Shown one piece after another: positions 34,200 through 43,024 of a stretch of 64,000 nt of DNA. The stretch lies in contig NZ_BBXA01000034.1 of the NCBI RefSeq assembly GCF_001014975.1, positions 153,670 to 217,669 of the forward strand. The letters run 5' to 3'. This DNA comes from Novosphingobium sp. MD-1 (GTDB taxonomy: Bacteria > Pseudomonadota > Alphaproteobacteria > Sphingomonadales > Sphingomonadaceae). The notes beneath the pieces were generated by a model. The model had not been told where the DNA came from. It made no database searches and saw only the letters and a program-made list of their open reading frames with translations. Position 1 is the stretch's first letter. Every line of letters begins with the position of its first letter. The position numbers and the translations under genes are program-made.

Positions 34200-35096
34200 A
34201 TGCGCACAGTGTCGTTTCTTCTCGCCGGTACGGCCCTGCTGGCCGCCGGCACCGCCCATGCCGAACTCGCGCGCCCGCTGCGCTCCATGCTGGACGCCGC
34301 GATCGCCAGCAGCAACGACGCCGATATCGACACGATCGCGAAATACCTGAAGCAGGCGAGCCCCGCGGACGCGGCGGAGATCGACCGGACGATCGGCGAC
34401 CACCGCGCGCAGATCGCCGCCGCCAAGGAAGAGAAGCTGCGCCATCTTGGCCTGCTGGAAGGCTGGAAGGGCGAAGGCCAGATCGGCGCGACGCAATCAT
34501 CGGGCAATGCCACCACCGTCGGCCTCACCGCCGGGCTGGGGCTGACCCGGGAAAGCCTGCGCTGGCGCTTCAGCCTGCGCGCGCTGGCCGATTACCAGCG
34601 CAACAACGGGCAGACCAGCCGCAACCAGATGCTGTTCGCGTTCGAACCGAACTACCGCTTCAACGAACGCCTGTTCGCCTATGGCCTGGCGCAGTACGAG
34701 CGCGACCGCTTCGCCGGCTTCACCTCGCGCACCACGCTTTCCGGCGGCCTCGGCTATCGCGTGACCGCGCAGCCGAATTTCACCGTGGACGTGAAGGCCG
34801 GCCCGGCCTGGCGCAAGACCAGCTACATCGGCGAACCGGCCGCCAGCGACCTGACCGGCCTCGCCGCGCTCAACGCGCGCTGGGCGATTTCGCGCACGCT
34901 GACGCTGACCGAAGACGCCAACGCACTTTACAGCCGCGACAACACCAATCTCAACTCGCTGACCTCGCTGTCCGCCAAACTCAGCAACGCCCTGTCGGCG
35001 CGGGTATCCTACCAGTTCACCAACAACAGCAATCCGCCGGCCGGCTTCAAGAAGACCGATACCGTCACCCGCTTCACCATGGTGTACGGGTTCTGA
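34200..35096 (+). CDS. DUF481 outer-membrane beta-barrel protein
   Basis: A 298-residue protein with a signal peptide (cleaved near AHA-EL, residue 21), a helical region to about residue 90, then a DUF481 domain made of alternating amphipathic strands (RWRFSLRALADYQRNN, LFAYGLAQYERDRF) and ending in the aromatic residue typical of outer-membrane barrels (MVYGF). DUF481 proteins are salt-induced or otherwise uncharacterised outer-membrane proteins. It converges with a LysR gene (10 bp between stops). Confidence 0.85.
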   Translation: MRTVSFLLAGTALLAAGTAHAELARPLRSMLDAAIASSNDADIDTIAKYLKQASPADAAEIDRTIGDHRAQIAAAKEEKLRHLGLLEGWKGEGQIGATQSSGNATTVGLTAGLGLTRESLRWRFSLRALADYQRNNGQTSRNQMLFAFEPNYRFNERLFAYGLAQYERDRFAGFTSRTTLSGGLGYRVTAQPNFTVDVKAGPAWRKTSYIGEPAASDLTGLAALNARWAISRTLTLTEDANALYSRDNTNLNSLTSLSAKLSNALSARVSYQFTNNSNPPAGFKKTDTVTRFTMVYGF

Positions 35097-35106
35097 GCGA
35101 CGGACG

Positions 35107-36018
35107 TCAGGAACCCTCCGCCGCGCGCAGCAGCCATGCGCGAAACTGGCCGAGCATCCGGCTGACCGGCCGGTCGAGTGGCCAGACGAGGTAATAGGCT
35201 TCCTCGGCCGTCAGCACGAGGTCGAACGGCGCCACCAGCGCGCCGCTTTCCAGCTCGGGCACGATCAGAAAGCGCGGCACCAGCGCCACGCCCAGCCCGG
35301 CGGCGGCGGCGTGCGACAGCATCAGGAAGTGTTCGTAAAATGGCCCCGCCGGCGGCCCCTTGGCCGGGACACCGGCCGCCGCGAACCAGCGCGACCAGGA
35401 ATCGCGCCGGGAATCGAGGCTGAGCAGCGTCTTGCCGACCAGATCGGCGGGCTGCTCCAGCGGATGCGCCGCCAGCCATGCGGGGGAGCAGACGGCCACC
35501 ACGTCTTCCCGGAACAGCAGCGCGTGTTCCGCGCTAGGCCAGTCCGGCAGGCCGAAGTGGATGGCGGCATCAAAGCCTTCGTCGGCGAAATCGAACGGGC
35601 TGGACCGCGCGGCAAGGTTGACCAGCATGTCCGGATAGTGCGCGCTGAGATCGGGCAAGCGCGGCGCCAGCCAGCGCATCCCGAAGCTGGGCAGCGTCGC
35701 GATCGACAGTGCCGCGTCCTGCGGCGGCTGCAGCGCGCGGCGCGTGGCGGCGCGGATACGGTCGACCGCCGGGCCGATCGCTTCGGCATAGGCCAGCGCG
35801 GCGGCGGTCGGCACCACGCGCCGGCCTTTCCGTTCGAACAGCTTCACCTGCAGCCAGTCTTCCAGCAAGGCGATCTGGCGGCTGACCGCGCTTTGGGTAA
35901 GCGCAAGGCGCTGCCCCGTCTGCGAAAAATTGCTGGTTTCGATCGCGGCGAGGAAACTGGCCAGCGCGGGCAGTGGCGGCAGTTCCTTGCGCCGGGCTTC
36001 CTGATGATGATTCGTCAT
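35107..36018 (-). CDS. LysR-family regulator of the GcvA type
   Basis: A 303-residue LysR regulator: winged helix-turn-helix at about residues 18-75 (FSQTGQRLALTQSAVSRQIALLEDW) and a C-terminal effector domain of the GcvA-like group. It diverges from the DUF1338-ast operon across 72 bp and probably controls it. The long open frame upstream of ATG 36018 overlaps the divergent gene and is rejected as coding. Confidence 0.88.
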   Translation of the reverse strand: MTNHHQEARRKELPPLPALASFLAAIETSNFSQTGQRLALTQSAVSRQIALLEDWLQVKLFERKGRRVVPTAAALAYAEAIGPAVDRIRAATRRALQPPQDAALSIATLPSFGMRWLAPRLPDLSAHYPDMLVNLAARSSPFDFADEGFDAAIHFGLPDWPSAEHALLFREDVVAVCSPAWLAAHPLEQPADLVGKTLLSLDSRRDSWSRWFAAAGVPAKGPPAGPFYEHFLMLSHAAAAGLGVALVPRFLIVPELESGALVAPFDLVLTAEEAYYLVWPLDRPVSRMLGQFRAWLLRAAEGS

Positions 36019-36090
36019 GAGAAGATGATGAAATGTCTTTTCCGATCCTTTTGTGAAGCTGGCATTTAAGGGCATTCGGCGCAAGGAAAG

Positions 36091-37116
36091 ATGATCGATA
36101 TGCATGATACGGCGATTGCCCGGCTGGTCGAAGGCCTGGTCGGGCCAGCGGCGGCGCAGGAAACGCTGGCGCGCATCGCCCATCTTCCCGAATCCACCGG
36201 CGCGCCCGCCGGAATGGCATCGCGGCTGGACTTCACCTGGGCCATGAACGCCGCGCTGTTCGCCGATCTGCTGGAGCGCGTGCCTTCCGGCCGGGCCTAC
36301 GTGGCCGACCGCATCGCGGCGGGCGACCGCATCCGCTTCGATCACGGCGCGCTGCGCACCATCCGCTTCCCGTCGAGCGCGACCGGCGCGCTGCCGGGCG
36401 GGATCGACGCCTTCCGCCGCATTCTGGAACCGCTGGGCTATCGCGTGGCGGCGGTCTATCCCCTGCCCCGCCTGCGCATGACCGGCTTCGCCTTCCGCCA
36501 TCTGGGCGATCCCGAGAACGTGCCGCAGTTCTTCGTCAGCGAGCTGGACGTGGGCCAGTTCGACGGCGCGTTCGGCGCCGCCGCGCACCGCGTGTTCGAC
36601 AGCAGCCGCGATCCGCTGGACGATCAGACGAAGGCGGTACTCGCCCGTTTCGCCAGCGAAGGCGTGGTGCCGCTGGCCGATGCCCTGCCCGCCTTGCGCA
36701 CGATCCTGGCGGCGTTCGATCGTCAGCACGCCATGCCGGCGCTGGCCGACTACGAAGCCCTGCTGAGCCAATCCGCCGAGGCGGCATGGATCGCGACCGA
36801 GGGTAACGCCTTCAACCACGTGACCGACCGGGTCGACGATGTCGAGCAAGTGGCGGGGCAGCAGCGTGCCCTTGGCCGCCCGATCAAGGACCGGGTGGAG
36901 GTTTCCGCCAACGGCCGCGTGCGCCAGACCGCGTTCCGCGCCGATCCGGTGCTGCGCTTCTTCGGCGATGCCCAAGGGCGCGGCGTGGAACGCGACGTGC
37001 CCGGATCGTTCTACGAATTCATCACGCGCGATCGCGAACCGCTGTCGCGCAAACTCGATCTCAGCTTCGACAGCGCCAACGCGACCGGCATCTTCACGAT
37101 GACGCGCGCGGCCTGA
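36091..37116 (+). CDS. DUF1338 protein, 2-oxoadipate dioxygenase/decarboxylase (HglS/YdcJ) family
   Basis: A 341-residue non-haem iron enzyme family member. In Pseudomonas the family member HglS converts 2-oxoadipate to D-2-hydroxyglutarate in lysine breakdown. Candidate metal ligands are His in FDHGALRT, His in NAFNHVTD and Glu in FYEFITR. It is the first gene of an operon with astC, astA and astD (33 bp gap to astC), which ties it to basic-amino-acid breakdown; whether it acts on 2-oxoadipate here or on a related keto acid is open. A second in-frame ATG at 36100 has better ribosome-site spacing from AAGGAAAG. Confidence 0.82.
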   Translation: MIDMHDTAIARLVEGLVGPAAAQETLARIAHLPESTGAPAGMASRLDFTWAMNAALFADLLERVPSGRAYVADRIAAGDRIRFDHGALRTIRFPSSATGALPGGIDAFRRILEPLGYRVAAVYPLPRLRMTGFAFRHLGDPENVPQFFVSELDVGQFDGAFGAAAHRVFDSSRDPLDDQTKAVLARFASEGVVPLADALPALRTILAAFDRQHAMPALADYEALLSQSAEAAWIATEGNAFNHVTDRVDDVEQVAGQQRALGRPIKDRVEVSANGRVRQTAFRADPVLRFFGDAQGRGVERDVPGSFYEFITRDREPLSRKLDLSFDSANATGIFTMTRAA

Positions 37117-37148
37117 GCATACGTGACCCAGCAACCGGAGGAACAGGC

Positions 37149-38345
37149 ATGAGCGACCATCTGATGACGGTTTACAACCGCGCCCCGATCGAAGTCGAAC
37201 GCGGCGAAGGCGTGCGCCTGCACGCGCGCGACGGCCGCGTGTTCCTCGATTGCGTGGCCGGCATCGCCACTAACGGCCTGGGCCACTGCCATCCGGCGCT
37301 GGTCGCCGCGCTGAAGGCGCAGGCCGACAAGCTGTGGCACGTCTCCAACATCTTCCGCATTCCGGGGCAGGAGGAACTGGCCGACCGCCTGACCGGCGCG
37401 ACCTTTGCCGATGTGGTGTTCTTCGGCAATTCCGGCTCCGAGGCGATCGAGTGCGCGATCAAGACGGCGCGGCGCTATCACCACGTCAACGGCCAGAGCG
37501 AACGCATCGACGTGATCGGGTTCGCCGGTTCGTTCCACGGCCGCACGTATGCCGCCGTCAACGCTTCAGGCAACGCGGCCTATCTCGACGGCTTCGGCCC
37601 GCGCCTGCCCGGCTTCGTCCAGCTTCATGTCGACGACATGGCCGCGATCGAGAAGGCCATCGCCTCCCCTACCACGGCCGCGCTGATCGTGGAGCCGGTG
37701 CAGGGCGAAGGCGGTGCGCGCGCGCTCAGCGGCGAATGGCTGGCCAATGTCCGCAAGCGCTGCACCGAAGCCGGCGTGCTGCTGATCTACGACGAAGTGC
37801 AGAGCGGCATGGGCCGCACCGGCAAGCTGTTCGCGCACCAGTGGTTCGACGGCTGCGAGCCCGACATCATGGCCGTGGCCAAGGCGCTGGGCGGCGGTTT
37901 CCCGGTGGGCGCGTGCCTGGCCAGCGCGGAAGCGGCCAAGGGCATGGTCTTCGGCACGCACGGTTCCACCTTCGGCGGCAATCCGCTGGCCATGGCGGTG
38001 GCGGCCAAGGCGTTCGACCTGATCGCCGATGAAGCGCTGCTCGCCCATGTGCGCGCGGTGGGCGATCGGCTGTCCAGCGGCCTGCGCGCGATGATCGAAC
38101 GCTATCCGGACATCGTCGAGGAAGTGCGCGGCAAGGGCTTGCTGGTGGGCGTGAAGCTGAAGCCCAACAACCGCGAGATGATGGCCGCCGCGCGCGAACA
38201 GGGCCTGCTGGTGGCCGGCGGCGGCGAAAACTGCATCCGCCTGCTGCCGCCGCTGATCATCAGCGAGGACGAAGCCGACGAGGCGCTCGCCAAGCTCGAC
38301 GCCACCTTCGCGGCCTGGAACGCGCGCGTTCCGGAAGTGGCCTGA
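37149..38345 (+). CDS. astC: Succinylornithine/acetylornithine aminotransferase
   Basis: A 398-residue class III PLP aminotransferase that moves the delta-amino group of (succinyl- or acetyl-) ornithine to 2-oxoglutarate. The Schiff-base lysine is Lys245 in AVAKALGGGFPVGA, with NSGSEAIECAIKTAR and YDEVQSGMGRTG. Sequence alone cannot separate ArgD from AstC; the place directly before astA and astD points to the catabolic role. GGAGGAACAGGC precedes the ATG; 5 bp to astA. Confidence 0.88.
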   Translation: MSDHLMTVYNRAPIEVERGEGVRLHARDGRVFLDCVAGIATNGLGHCHPALVAALKAQADKLWHVSNIFRIPGQEELADRLTGATFADVVFFGNSGSEAIECAIKTARRYHHVNGQSERIDVIGFAGSFHGRTYAAVNASGNAAYLDGFGPRLPGFVQLHVDDMAAIEKAIASPTTAALIVEPVQGEGGARALSGEWLANVRKRCTEAGVLLIYDEVQSGMGRTGKLFAHQWFDGCEPDIMAVAKALGGGFPVGACLASAEAAKGMVFGTHGSTFGGNPLAMAVAAKAFDLIADEALLAHVRAVGDRLSSGLRAMIERYPDIVEEVRGKGLLVGVKLKPNNREMMAAAREQGLLVAGGGENCIRLLPPLIISEDEADEALAKLDATFAAWNARVPEVA

Positions 38346-38350
38346 CCGCC

Positions 38351-39361
38351 ATGGGCCGCATCGTTCGCCCCGGCACCGAAGCCGATCTCGACGCCCTGCT
38401 CGAACTGGCCCGTCTGAGCGGTCCGGGGCTGACCAGTCTGCCCCAATGCGCTGACACGCTCGGCAACCGGCTGGCGCTGTCGGCCGCCAGCTTCGCCGGC
38501 GCCGTGCCGGCGGCGGAAGCGTGGTACACGCTGATGCTGGAGGAAAGCGACACCGGGCAGGTGATCGGCGTCGCCTCGGTGCGCGGGGCGATTGGTGTGG
38601 CCCGCCCGCATTTCTCGTTCCGCGTGGTCAAGCTGGCGCAGCATTCGAACGCCGCCGGCGTGAACTTCGAGCACGAGGCGCTGGTGCTGGTCAACGAATG
38701 CGCCGGAGCCAGCGAGGTCGGCTCGCTGTTCGTCCATCCCGAGCATCGCGGCGGCGGCAACGGCACGCTGCTGGCGGCATCGCGCTACATGCTGATCGCG
38801 GCGGCGCGTGACCGCTTTGCCGACAAGATCGTTTCCGAGCTGCGCGGCTGGTTCGACTGGGAAGGCGAAAGCCCGTTCTGGGAAGGCGTTTCCGCCAAGT
38901 TCTTCCGCCTGCCCTTCGAGGAAGCGGACCGCATGATCACCGCCAGCAACGGGCAGTTTCTGGTCGATCTGGCCCCGCGTCACCCGATCTACCTGGAACT
39001 GATCGAACCGTTCGCGCGCGACGTGATCGGAGAAGTCCATCCCGACGGCCGCGCCGCGCGCAAGATGCTGGAAAGCGAAGGCTTCAGCTGGACCGGCCTG
39101 GTCGACGTGTTCGACGGCGGACCAACGGTGACCTGCGCGCGCGACAAGATCGACACGATCCGCCGAACCACGCCCTGCACCGTAGCCGTCAACGACAACG
39201 TCGCCGCCGCACCGTCACGGCTTGTCGCCAACGACGCCATCGAGCGCTTCCGCGTGACTCACGCCCCCGTCGACATTTGCGACGGGAATGCCCACATTCC
39301 GGCTTCCACCGCCCGGATGCTTGGCCTCGATGCCGGCAGCCAGATCCTGGTCCGGGCCTGA
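38351..39361 (+). CDS. astA: Arginine N-succinyltransferase
   Basis: First enzyme of the arginine succinyltransferase (AST) pathway, making N2-succinylarginine from arginine and succinyl-CoA. The 336-residue protein matches AstA throughout: RPGTEADLDALLELA, SEVGSLFVHPEHRGGGNGTLLAASRYM, and FFRLPFEEADRM. Lies between astC and astD with short gaps. Confidence 0.93.
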   Translation: MGRIVRPGTEADLDALLELARLSGPGLTSLPQCADTLGNRLALSAASFAGAVPAAEAWYTLMLEESDTGQVIGVASVRGAIGVARPHFSFRVVKLAQHSNAAGVNFEHEALVLVNECAGASEVGSLFVHPEHRGGGNGTLLAASRYMLIAAARDRFADKIVSELRGWFDWEGESPFWEGVSAKFFRLPFEEADRMITASNGQFLVDLAPRHPIYLELIEPFARDVIGEVHPDGRAARKMLESEGFSWTGLVDVFDGGPTVTCARDKIDTIRRTTPCTVAVNDNVAAAPSRLVANDAIERFRVTHAPVDICDGNAHIPASTARMLGLDAGSQILVRA

Positions 39362-39372
39362 AGGACGCGAAC

Positions 39373-40782
39373 ATGGCCGAAATGCTCCAGTCGATCGATC
39401 CCGCAACCGGCGAAACCGTGTGGGAAGGCGCCGTCACCGCGCCGGCGGAAGCCGCCGCAATGGTCGAGCGCGCCCGCGCCGCGCTGCCCGGCTGGTCGCG
39501 CACGCCGCTGGACGAACGCATCGCCGTGGCCCGGCGCTATGCCGATTACCTGAAGGCGAACGCTGGCACGATCGCCGAGACGATCTCGCGCGAGACCGGC
39601 AAGCTGCTGTGGGAAAGCAAGACCGAAGCCGCATCGATGGCCGGCAAGGTCGAGGTATCGATCGCGGCGCAGGCCGAACGCGCCGGCACGCGCGAAAGCG
39701 CCACCGCGTTCGGCCGTGCGGTGCTGCGCCACCGCCCGCACGGCGTGATGGCGGTGCTCGGCCCCTACAACTTCCCCGGCCATCTGCCCAACGGACACAT
39801 CGTGCCGGCGCTGCTGGCGGGCAACACGGTGGTGTTCAAGCCGTCCGAAATCGCGCCGTGGACCGGCGAGGTCATGGCCCGCGCCTGGGCCGAGGCGGGC
39901 CTGCCCGATGGCGTGCTGCAACTGGCGCAAGGCGCGCGCGAAACCGGCGCGGCGCTGATCGGGGGCGATATCGACGGGCTGCTGTTCACCGGCTCCTCCG
40001 CCGCCGGCCGCGCCTTCCGCCGCGCCTTCATCGACCGGCCGCACGTGATGCTGGCGCTGGAACTGGGCGGCAACAACCCGCTGATCGCGTGGGATGGCGA
40101 TCCCGAAGCCGTGGCGCGCGTGATCGCGATGTCCGCCTTCATCACCACCGGCCAGCGCTGTTCCTGCGCGCGCCGGCTGATCGTGCCCGAAGGCGCGACG
40201 GGCGATGCCTTCATCGAGGCGCTGGCCGCGCTGATCGACCGCTTGCCGGTGGCTGCGTGGTCCGACGCGGGCGATGCTTTCATGGGGCCGCTGGTTTCGG
40301 TTCAGGCCGCCGAACGCGCGCTCGACATGGTCGGCGCGATCGAGCGGATGGGGGCGCGGCCGCTGCGGCGCTTCACCGGGATCGCCGGCCGGCCGGGCAG
40401 CTTCGTCAAGCCCGCGCTCTATGACGTGACCGGCGTGGACGTGCCCGACGAGGAAATCTTCGCGCCCGTGCTGTTCGTGCGCCGCGTGGGCGATTTCGAG
40501 CAGGCGATCACCGCTGCCAACGCCACCGCCTATGGCCTCTCCGCCGGGCTGATCACCGGCGATGACGCGAAGTGGGAACACTATCTCGACTTCGCGCGCG
40601 CCGGCGTGATCAACCGCAACCGCCCGACCACCGGCGCGGCGGCGAACATGCCGTTCGGCGGGCTGGGCGAATCCGGCAATCACCGCCCGGGCGCGTGGTA
40701 CGCGGCGGACTACTGCGCCTATCCGGTCGCCAGCTTCGAAAGCGACGCCGCCGTGCCGGAGGCTGTGCCCGGGATAGGCTGA
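39373..40782 (+). CDS. astD: N-succinylglutamate 5-semialdehyde dehydrogenase
   Basis: Oxidises N-succinylglutamate semialdehyde to N-succinylglutamate, the fourth AST step. The 469-residue aldehyde dehydrogenase has catalytic Cys263 in GQRCSCARRL and GPYNFPGHLPNGH, a sequence typical of AstD. It is the last ast gene here; astB (succinylarginine dihydrolase) and astE (succinylglutamate desuccinylase) are not in the window, so they must lie elsewhere or be replaced. Confidence 0.92.
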   Translation: MAEMLQSIDPATGETVWEGAVTAPAEAAAMVERARAALPGWSRTPLDERIAVARRYADYLKANAGTIAETISRETGKLLWESKTEAASMAGKVEVSIAAQAERAGTRESATAFGRAVLRHRPHGVMAVLGPYNFPGHLPNGHIVPALLAGNTVVFKPSEIAPWTGEVMARAWAEAGLPDGVLQLAQGARETGAALIGGDIDGLLFTGSSAAGRAFRRAFIDRPHVMLALELGGNNPLIAWDGDPEAVARVIAMSAFITTGQRCSCARRLIVPEGATGDAFIEALAALIDRLPVAAWSDAGDAFMGPLVSVQAAERALDMVGAIERMGARPLRRFTGIAGRPGSFVKPALYDVTGVDVPDEEIFAPVLFVRRVGDFEQAITAANATAYGLSAGLITGDDAKWEHYLDFARAGVINRNRPTTGAAANMPFGGLGESGNHRPGAWYAADYCAYPVASFESDAAVPEAVPGIG

Positions 40783-40823
40783 CCCGCCGGCTGCGGCATC
40801 GATCACACCAGCGGCCGCGACAA

Positions 40824-40865
40824 TTGTCTAAGGGCGTTGCCCGAGTATACATCTCGGCAACCCTT
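40824..40865 (+). promoter_or_regulatory. Candidate promoter with overlapping inverted repeat before the TIR operon
   Basis: TTGTCT (40824-40829), a 16-bp spacer and TATACA (40846-40851) form a moderate sigma-70-like promoter. The spacer and the downstream bases form an imperfect inverted repeat (AAGGG..TTGCC.GAG at 40830-40845 with CTCGGCAACCCTT at 40853-40865) centred on the -10 box. A regulator bound there would block transcription. It could alternatively be a weak end to the ast transcript, but no T-tract follows. Confidence 0.5.
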
Positions 40866-40902
40866 GGCCCTGTGTCTGCAAGCCTGTCCGCTGGAGTGAT
40901 CG

Positions 40903-42516
40903 ATGACTGCCCCGCCGGAGGCCAGTTCCGCAAACGAGCAGCCGCGCTATCGCGCCTTCCTGAGCTATAGCCATGCCGATACGCCGGCGGCCGCGCGGCT
41001 GCACCGCTGGCTGGAAACGTACCGCATCCCCCCCCGGCTGGTGGGGCTGGAAACGCCGCGTGGCAAGGTGCCGCGCCGGCTGACGCCGATCTTCCGCGAT
41101 CGCAACGAACTGCCCGCGTCCAGCGATCTGAACGAGGAAGTCCGCAACGCGCTGGCGGCTTCGGCCTGCCTGATCGTGCTCTGTTCGCCGGAAGCGCGGC
41201 GTTCACGCTGGGTCGATCAGGAAATCCGCTATTTCCGCGAAAAGCATCCGGATCGCCCGATTCTGGCAGGGCTGCTTCACGGTGATCCGGACGACGCGTT
41301 TCCGCCCAGTCTGACCGACCCGGCTGCCGACCGGGAAAGCGGAGAAGCGGTCCGCGAACCGGCGGCCGCCGACTTCCGTCGGATCGGCGATGGCAAGCTG
41401 GCCCGGCTGCGCCTTGTCGCCGGATTGACCGGCATCGGCCTGGACGAACTGGTGCAGCGCGACGCGCAGCGGCAGCTGCGCCGCGTGACGGCCATCACGC
41501 TTGTTTCCGCCCTGACCGTTGTAGTGCTGTCCACGCTCCTGTTCGTGGCGATCAACGCGCGCAACGAGGCAGACCGGCAAAGGCAACAGGCCGAAGGGCT
41601 GATCGAGTTCATGCTGACAGACCTGCGGACAAGGCTGGAAGGAGTGGGGCGGCTCGACGTGCTGGAATCCGTCAACACGCGCGCGCTGGATTACTATGCC
41701 GCACAGGGCGATCTTGATGGATTGCCCGCCGGATCGCTCGACCGGCGCGCCCGCGTCCTCCAGGCGATGGGCGAGGATGACCAGAAACGCGGACGGATGG
41801 ACGCCGCGCTGATGGAGTTCAGCGAGGCGCACCGCGCCACCGGCGCACTGCTGGCGGAAATGCCGAACGATCCGCAGCGCGTGTTCGCGCACGCGCAAAG
41901 CGAGTTCTGGATCGGCTATACCGACTACCAGCGCAACCGCTATGCCGCCGCGCGCCCGCATTTCACCGCCTATCGCGCGCTGGCCGAAAAGCTGGTGAAG
42001 CTACAGCCTGGGGATGCCGGTGCGCTGCGCGAGCTGGGTTACGCGCAGGGCAATATCTGTTCGCTGGAACTGGCGGAGCAGGCGCGCCCGCAGGCCGGGC
42101 TCGACGCCTGCCGCAGCGCGCTTGCCGCGATGGAGCAGGCCGCGCGATCCCACCCGCGCGATGCCGGCATCAAGGCCGATCTCGCCAACCGCCATGCCTG
42201 GCTGGCCGATGCGCTCAACGCCGCCGGAAACAAGCGCGACGCGCTGGCGGAACGCCAGCAGCAGGCCGTGATCATGGACGATCTGCTCCGCATCGATCCG
42301 GCCAACGCCGCCTATCGGCAGGACTGGATGCTTTCGCGCTATTCGATGGCGACGCTGCTGTCGGACCTTGGCGACAAGACCGGCGCGCGCGGCTCCGCCA
42401 GCCTGGCCATGCAGGCCGCGAACCGGCTGATCGCGACCGACCCCGACAACCGCGACTGGCTGACCTGGCGCCTGCGCATCCTGCAAAGTTTTCCCGATCT
42501 GAAAACGGAGAAGTAA
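40903..42516 (+). CDS. TIR-domain membrane protein with TPR-like C-terminus
   Basis: A 537-residue protein beginning with a bacterial TIR domain (about residues 14-150: YRAFLSYSHAD, then FRDRNEL, then LCSPEARRSRWVDQEI). Glu107 sits where the catalytic glutamate of NAD-cleaving TIR domains is found (S-x-W-x-x-x-E pattern). One membrane helix follows (about 196-218), then a long helical TPR-like region (about 260-530). The layout suggests a membrane-tethered NAD-consuming or signalling effector with a partner- or peptide-sensing tail. It leads a three-gene operon; the next gene starts one base after its stop. Confidence 0.88.
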   Translation: MTAPPEASSANEQPRYRAFLSYSHADTPAAARLHRWLETYRIPPRLVGLETPRGKVPRRLTPIFRDRNELPASSDLNEEVRNALAASACLIVLCSPEARRSRWVDQEIRYFREKHPDRPILAGLLHGDPDDAFPPSLTDPAADRESGEAVREPAAADFRRIGDGKLARLRLVAGLTGIGLDELVQRDAQRQLRRVTAITLVSALTVVVLSTLLFVAINARNEADRQRQQAEGLIEFMLTDLRTRLEGVGRLDVLESVNTRALDYYAAQGDLDGLPAGSLDRRARVLQAMGEDDQKRGRMDAALMEFSEAHRATGALLAEMPNDPQRVFAHAQSEFWIGYTDYQRNRYAAARPHFTAYRALAEKLVKLQPGDAGALRELGYAQGNICSLELAEQARPQAGLDACRSALAAMEQAARSHPRDAGIKADLANRHAWLADALNAAGNKRDALAERQQQAVIMDDLLRIDPANAAYRQDWMLSRYSMATLLSDLGDKTGARGSASLAMQAANRLIATDPDNRDWLTWRLRILQSFPDLKTEK

Positions 42517-42517
42517 C

Positions 42518-42997
42518 ATGTCGCAATGTTCCCCCGCGCAATACGCGCTTCCCCACGATCCCGAGCTGCGCACGGCGGCGGGCAAGGCGCTGACCTTCAC
42601 GATCAGCCTCTATGCCCGCAACGGCGCAATCGTGCTCAAGATGGACCAGGATGGCCAGGAAGCGCAGGACTACATCGCGATCACCGAGGACACGATGGTC
42701 GAGATCGTGCTGAAGGGCGACCAGCTGTTCTTCTCCAAGGCATTCGACGCCATCACCATGAAGGATGCCAATCTCGGCGCGTTCTATGGCAATCTCGAAT
42801 ACGACGGCTACGACGAGAAGCTGGATCGCTACAAGATCGTCCGCTTCGTGGCGCGCTTCAACAAGGGCGGCAAGTTCGGCACCACGCACGCCTTCAACGT
42901 GAACATCGATCTGCTGCAGAAAAGTCGCAGGGGACCGCGCTGGATCGGAATGAGCATCGATCCCGACATCAAGAACCCGCCGCCGAAGCTGAACTGA
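42518..42997 (+). CDS. Small protein of unknown function in the TIR operon
   Basis: A 159-residue soluble protein with no signal peptide or membrane segment, predicted mostly beta-strand with many charged residues. Features: LTFTISLYARNGAIVLKMDQ, a central FYGNLEYDGYDEKLDRYK block rich in Tyr/Asp, and a proline-rich tail. I do not recognise a family or catalytic motif. It is tightly placed between the TIR gene (1-bp gap) and the SLOG-like gene (27-bp gap), so it is likely a required part of the same system. Confidence 0.8.
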   Translation: MSQCSPAQYALPHDPELRTAAGKALTFTISLYARNGAIVLKMDQDGQEAQDYIAITEDTMVEIVLKGDQLFFSKAFDAITMKDANLGAFYGNLEYDGYDEKLDRYKIVRFVARFNKGGKFGTTHAFNVNIDLLQKSRRGPRWIGMSIDPDIKNPPPKLN

Positions 42998-43024
42998 AAC
43001 CCCGCAAGGAAAGCTGGGCAAGCC

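Noticed and set aside
36019..37134. N-terminal extension of the GcvA-like LysR gene
   Set aside because: It runs antisense through the DUF1338 gene; the LysR domain starts at 36018.
40830..40865. Rho-independent terminator of the ast operon
   Set aside because: The stem is bulged and no T-tract follows; the -10-like centre favours a promoter/operator reading.
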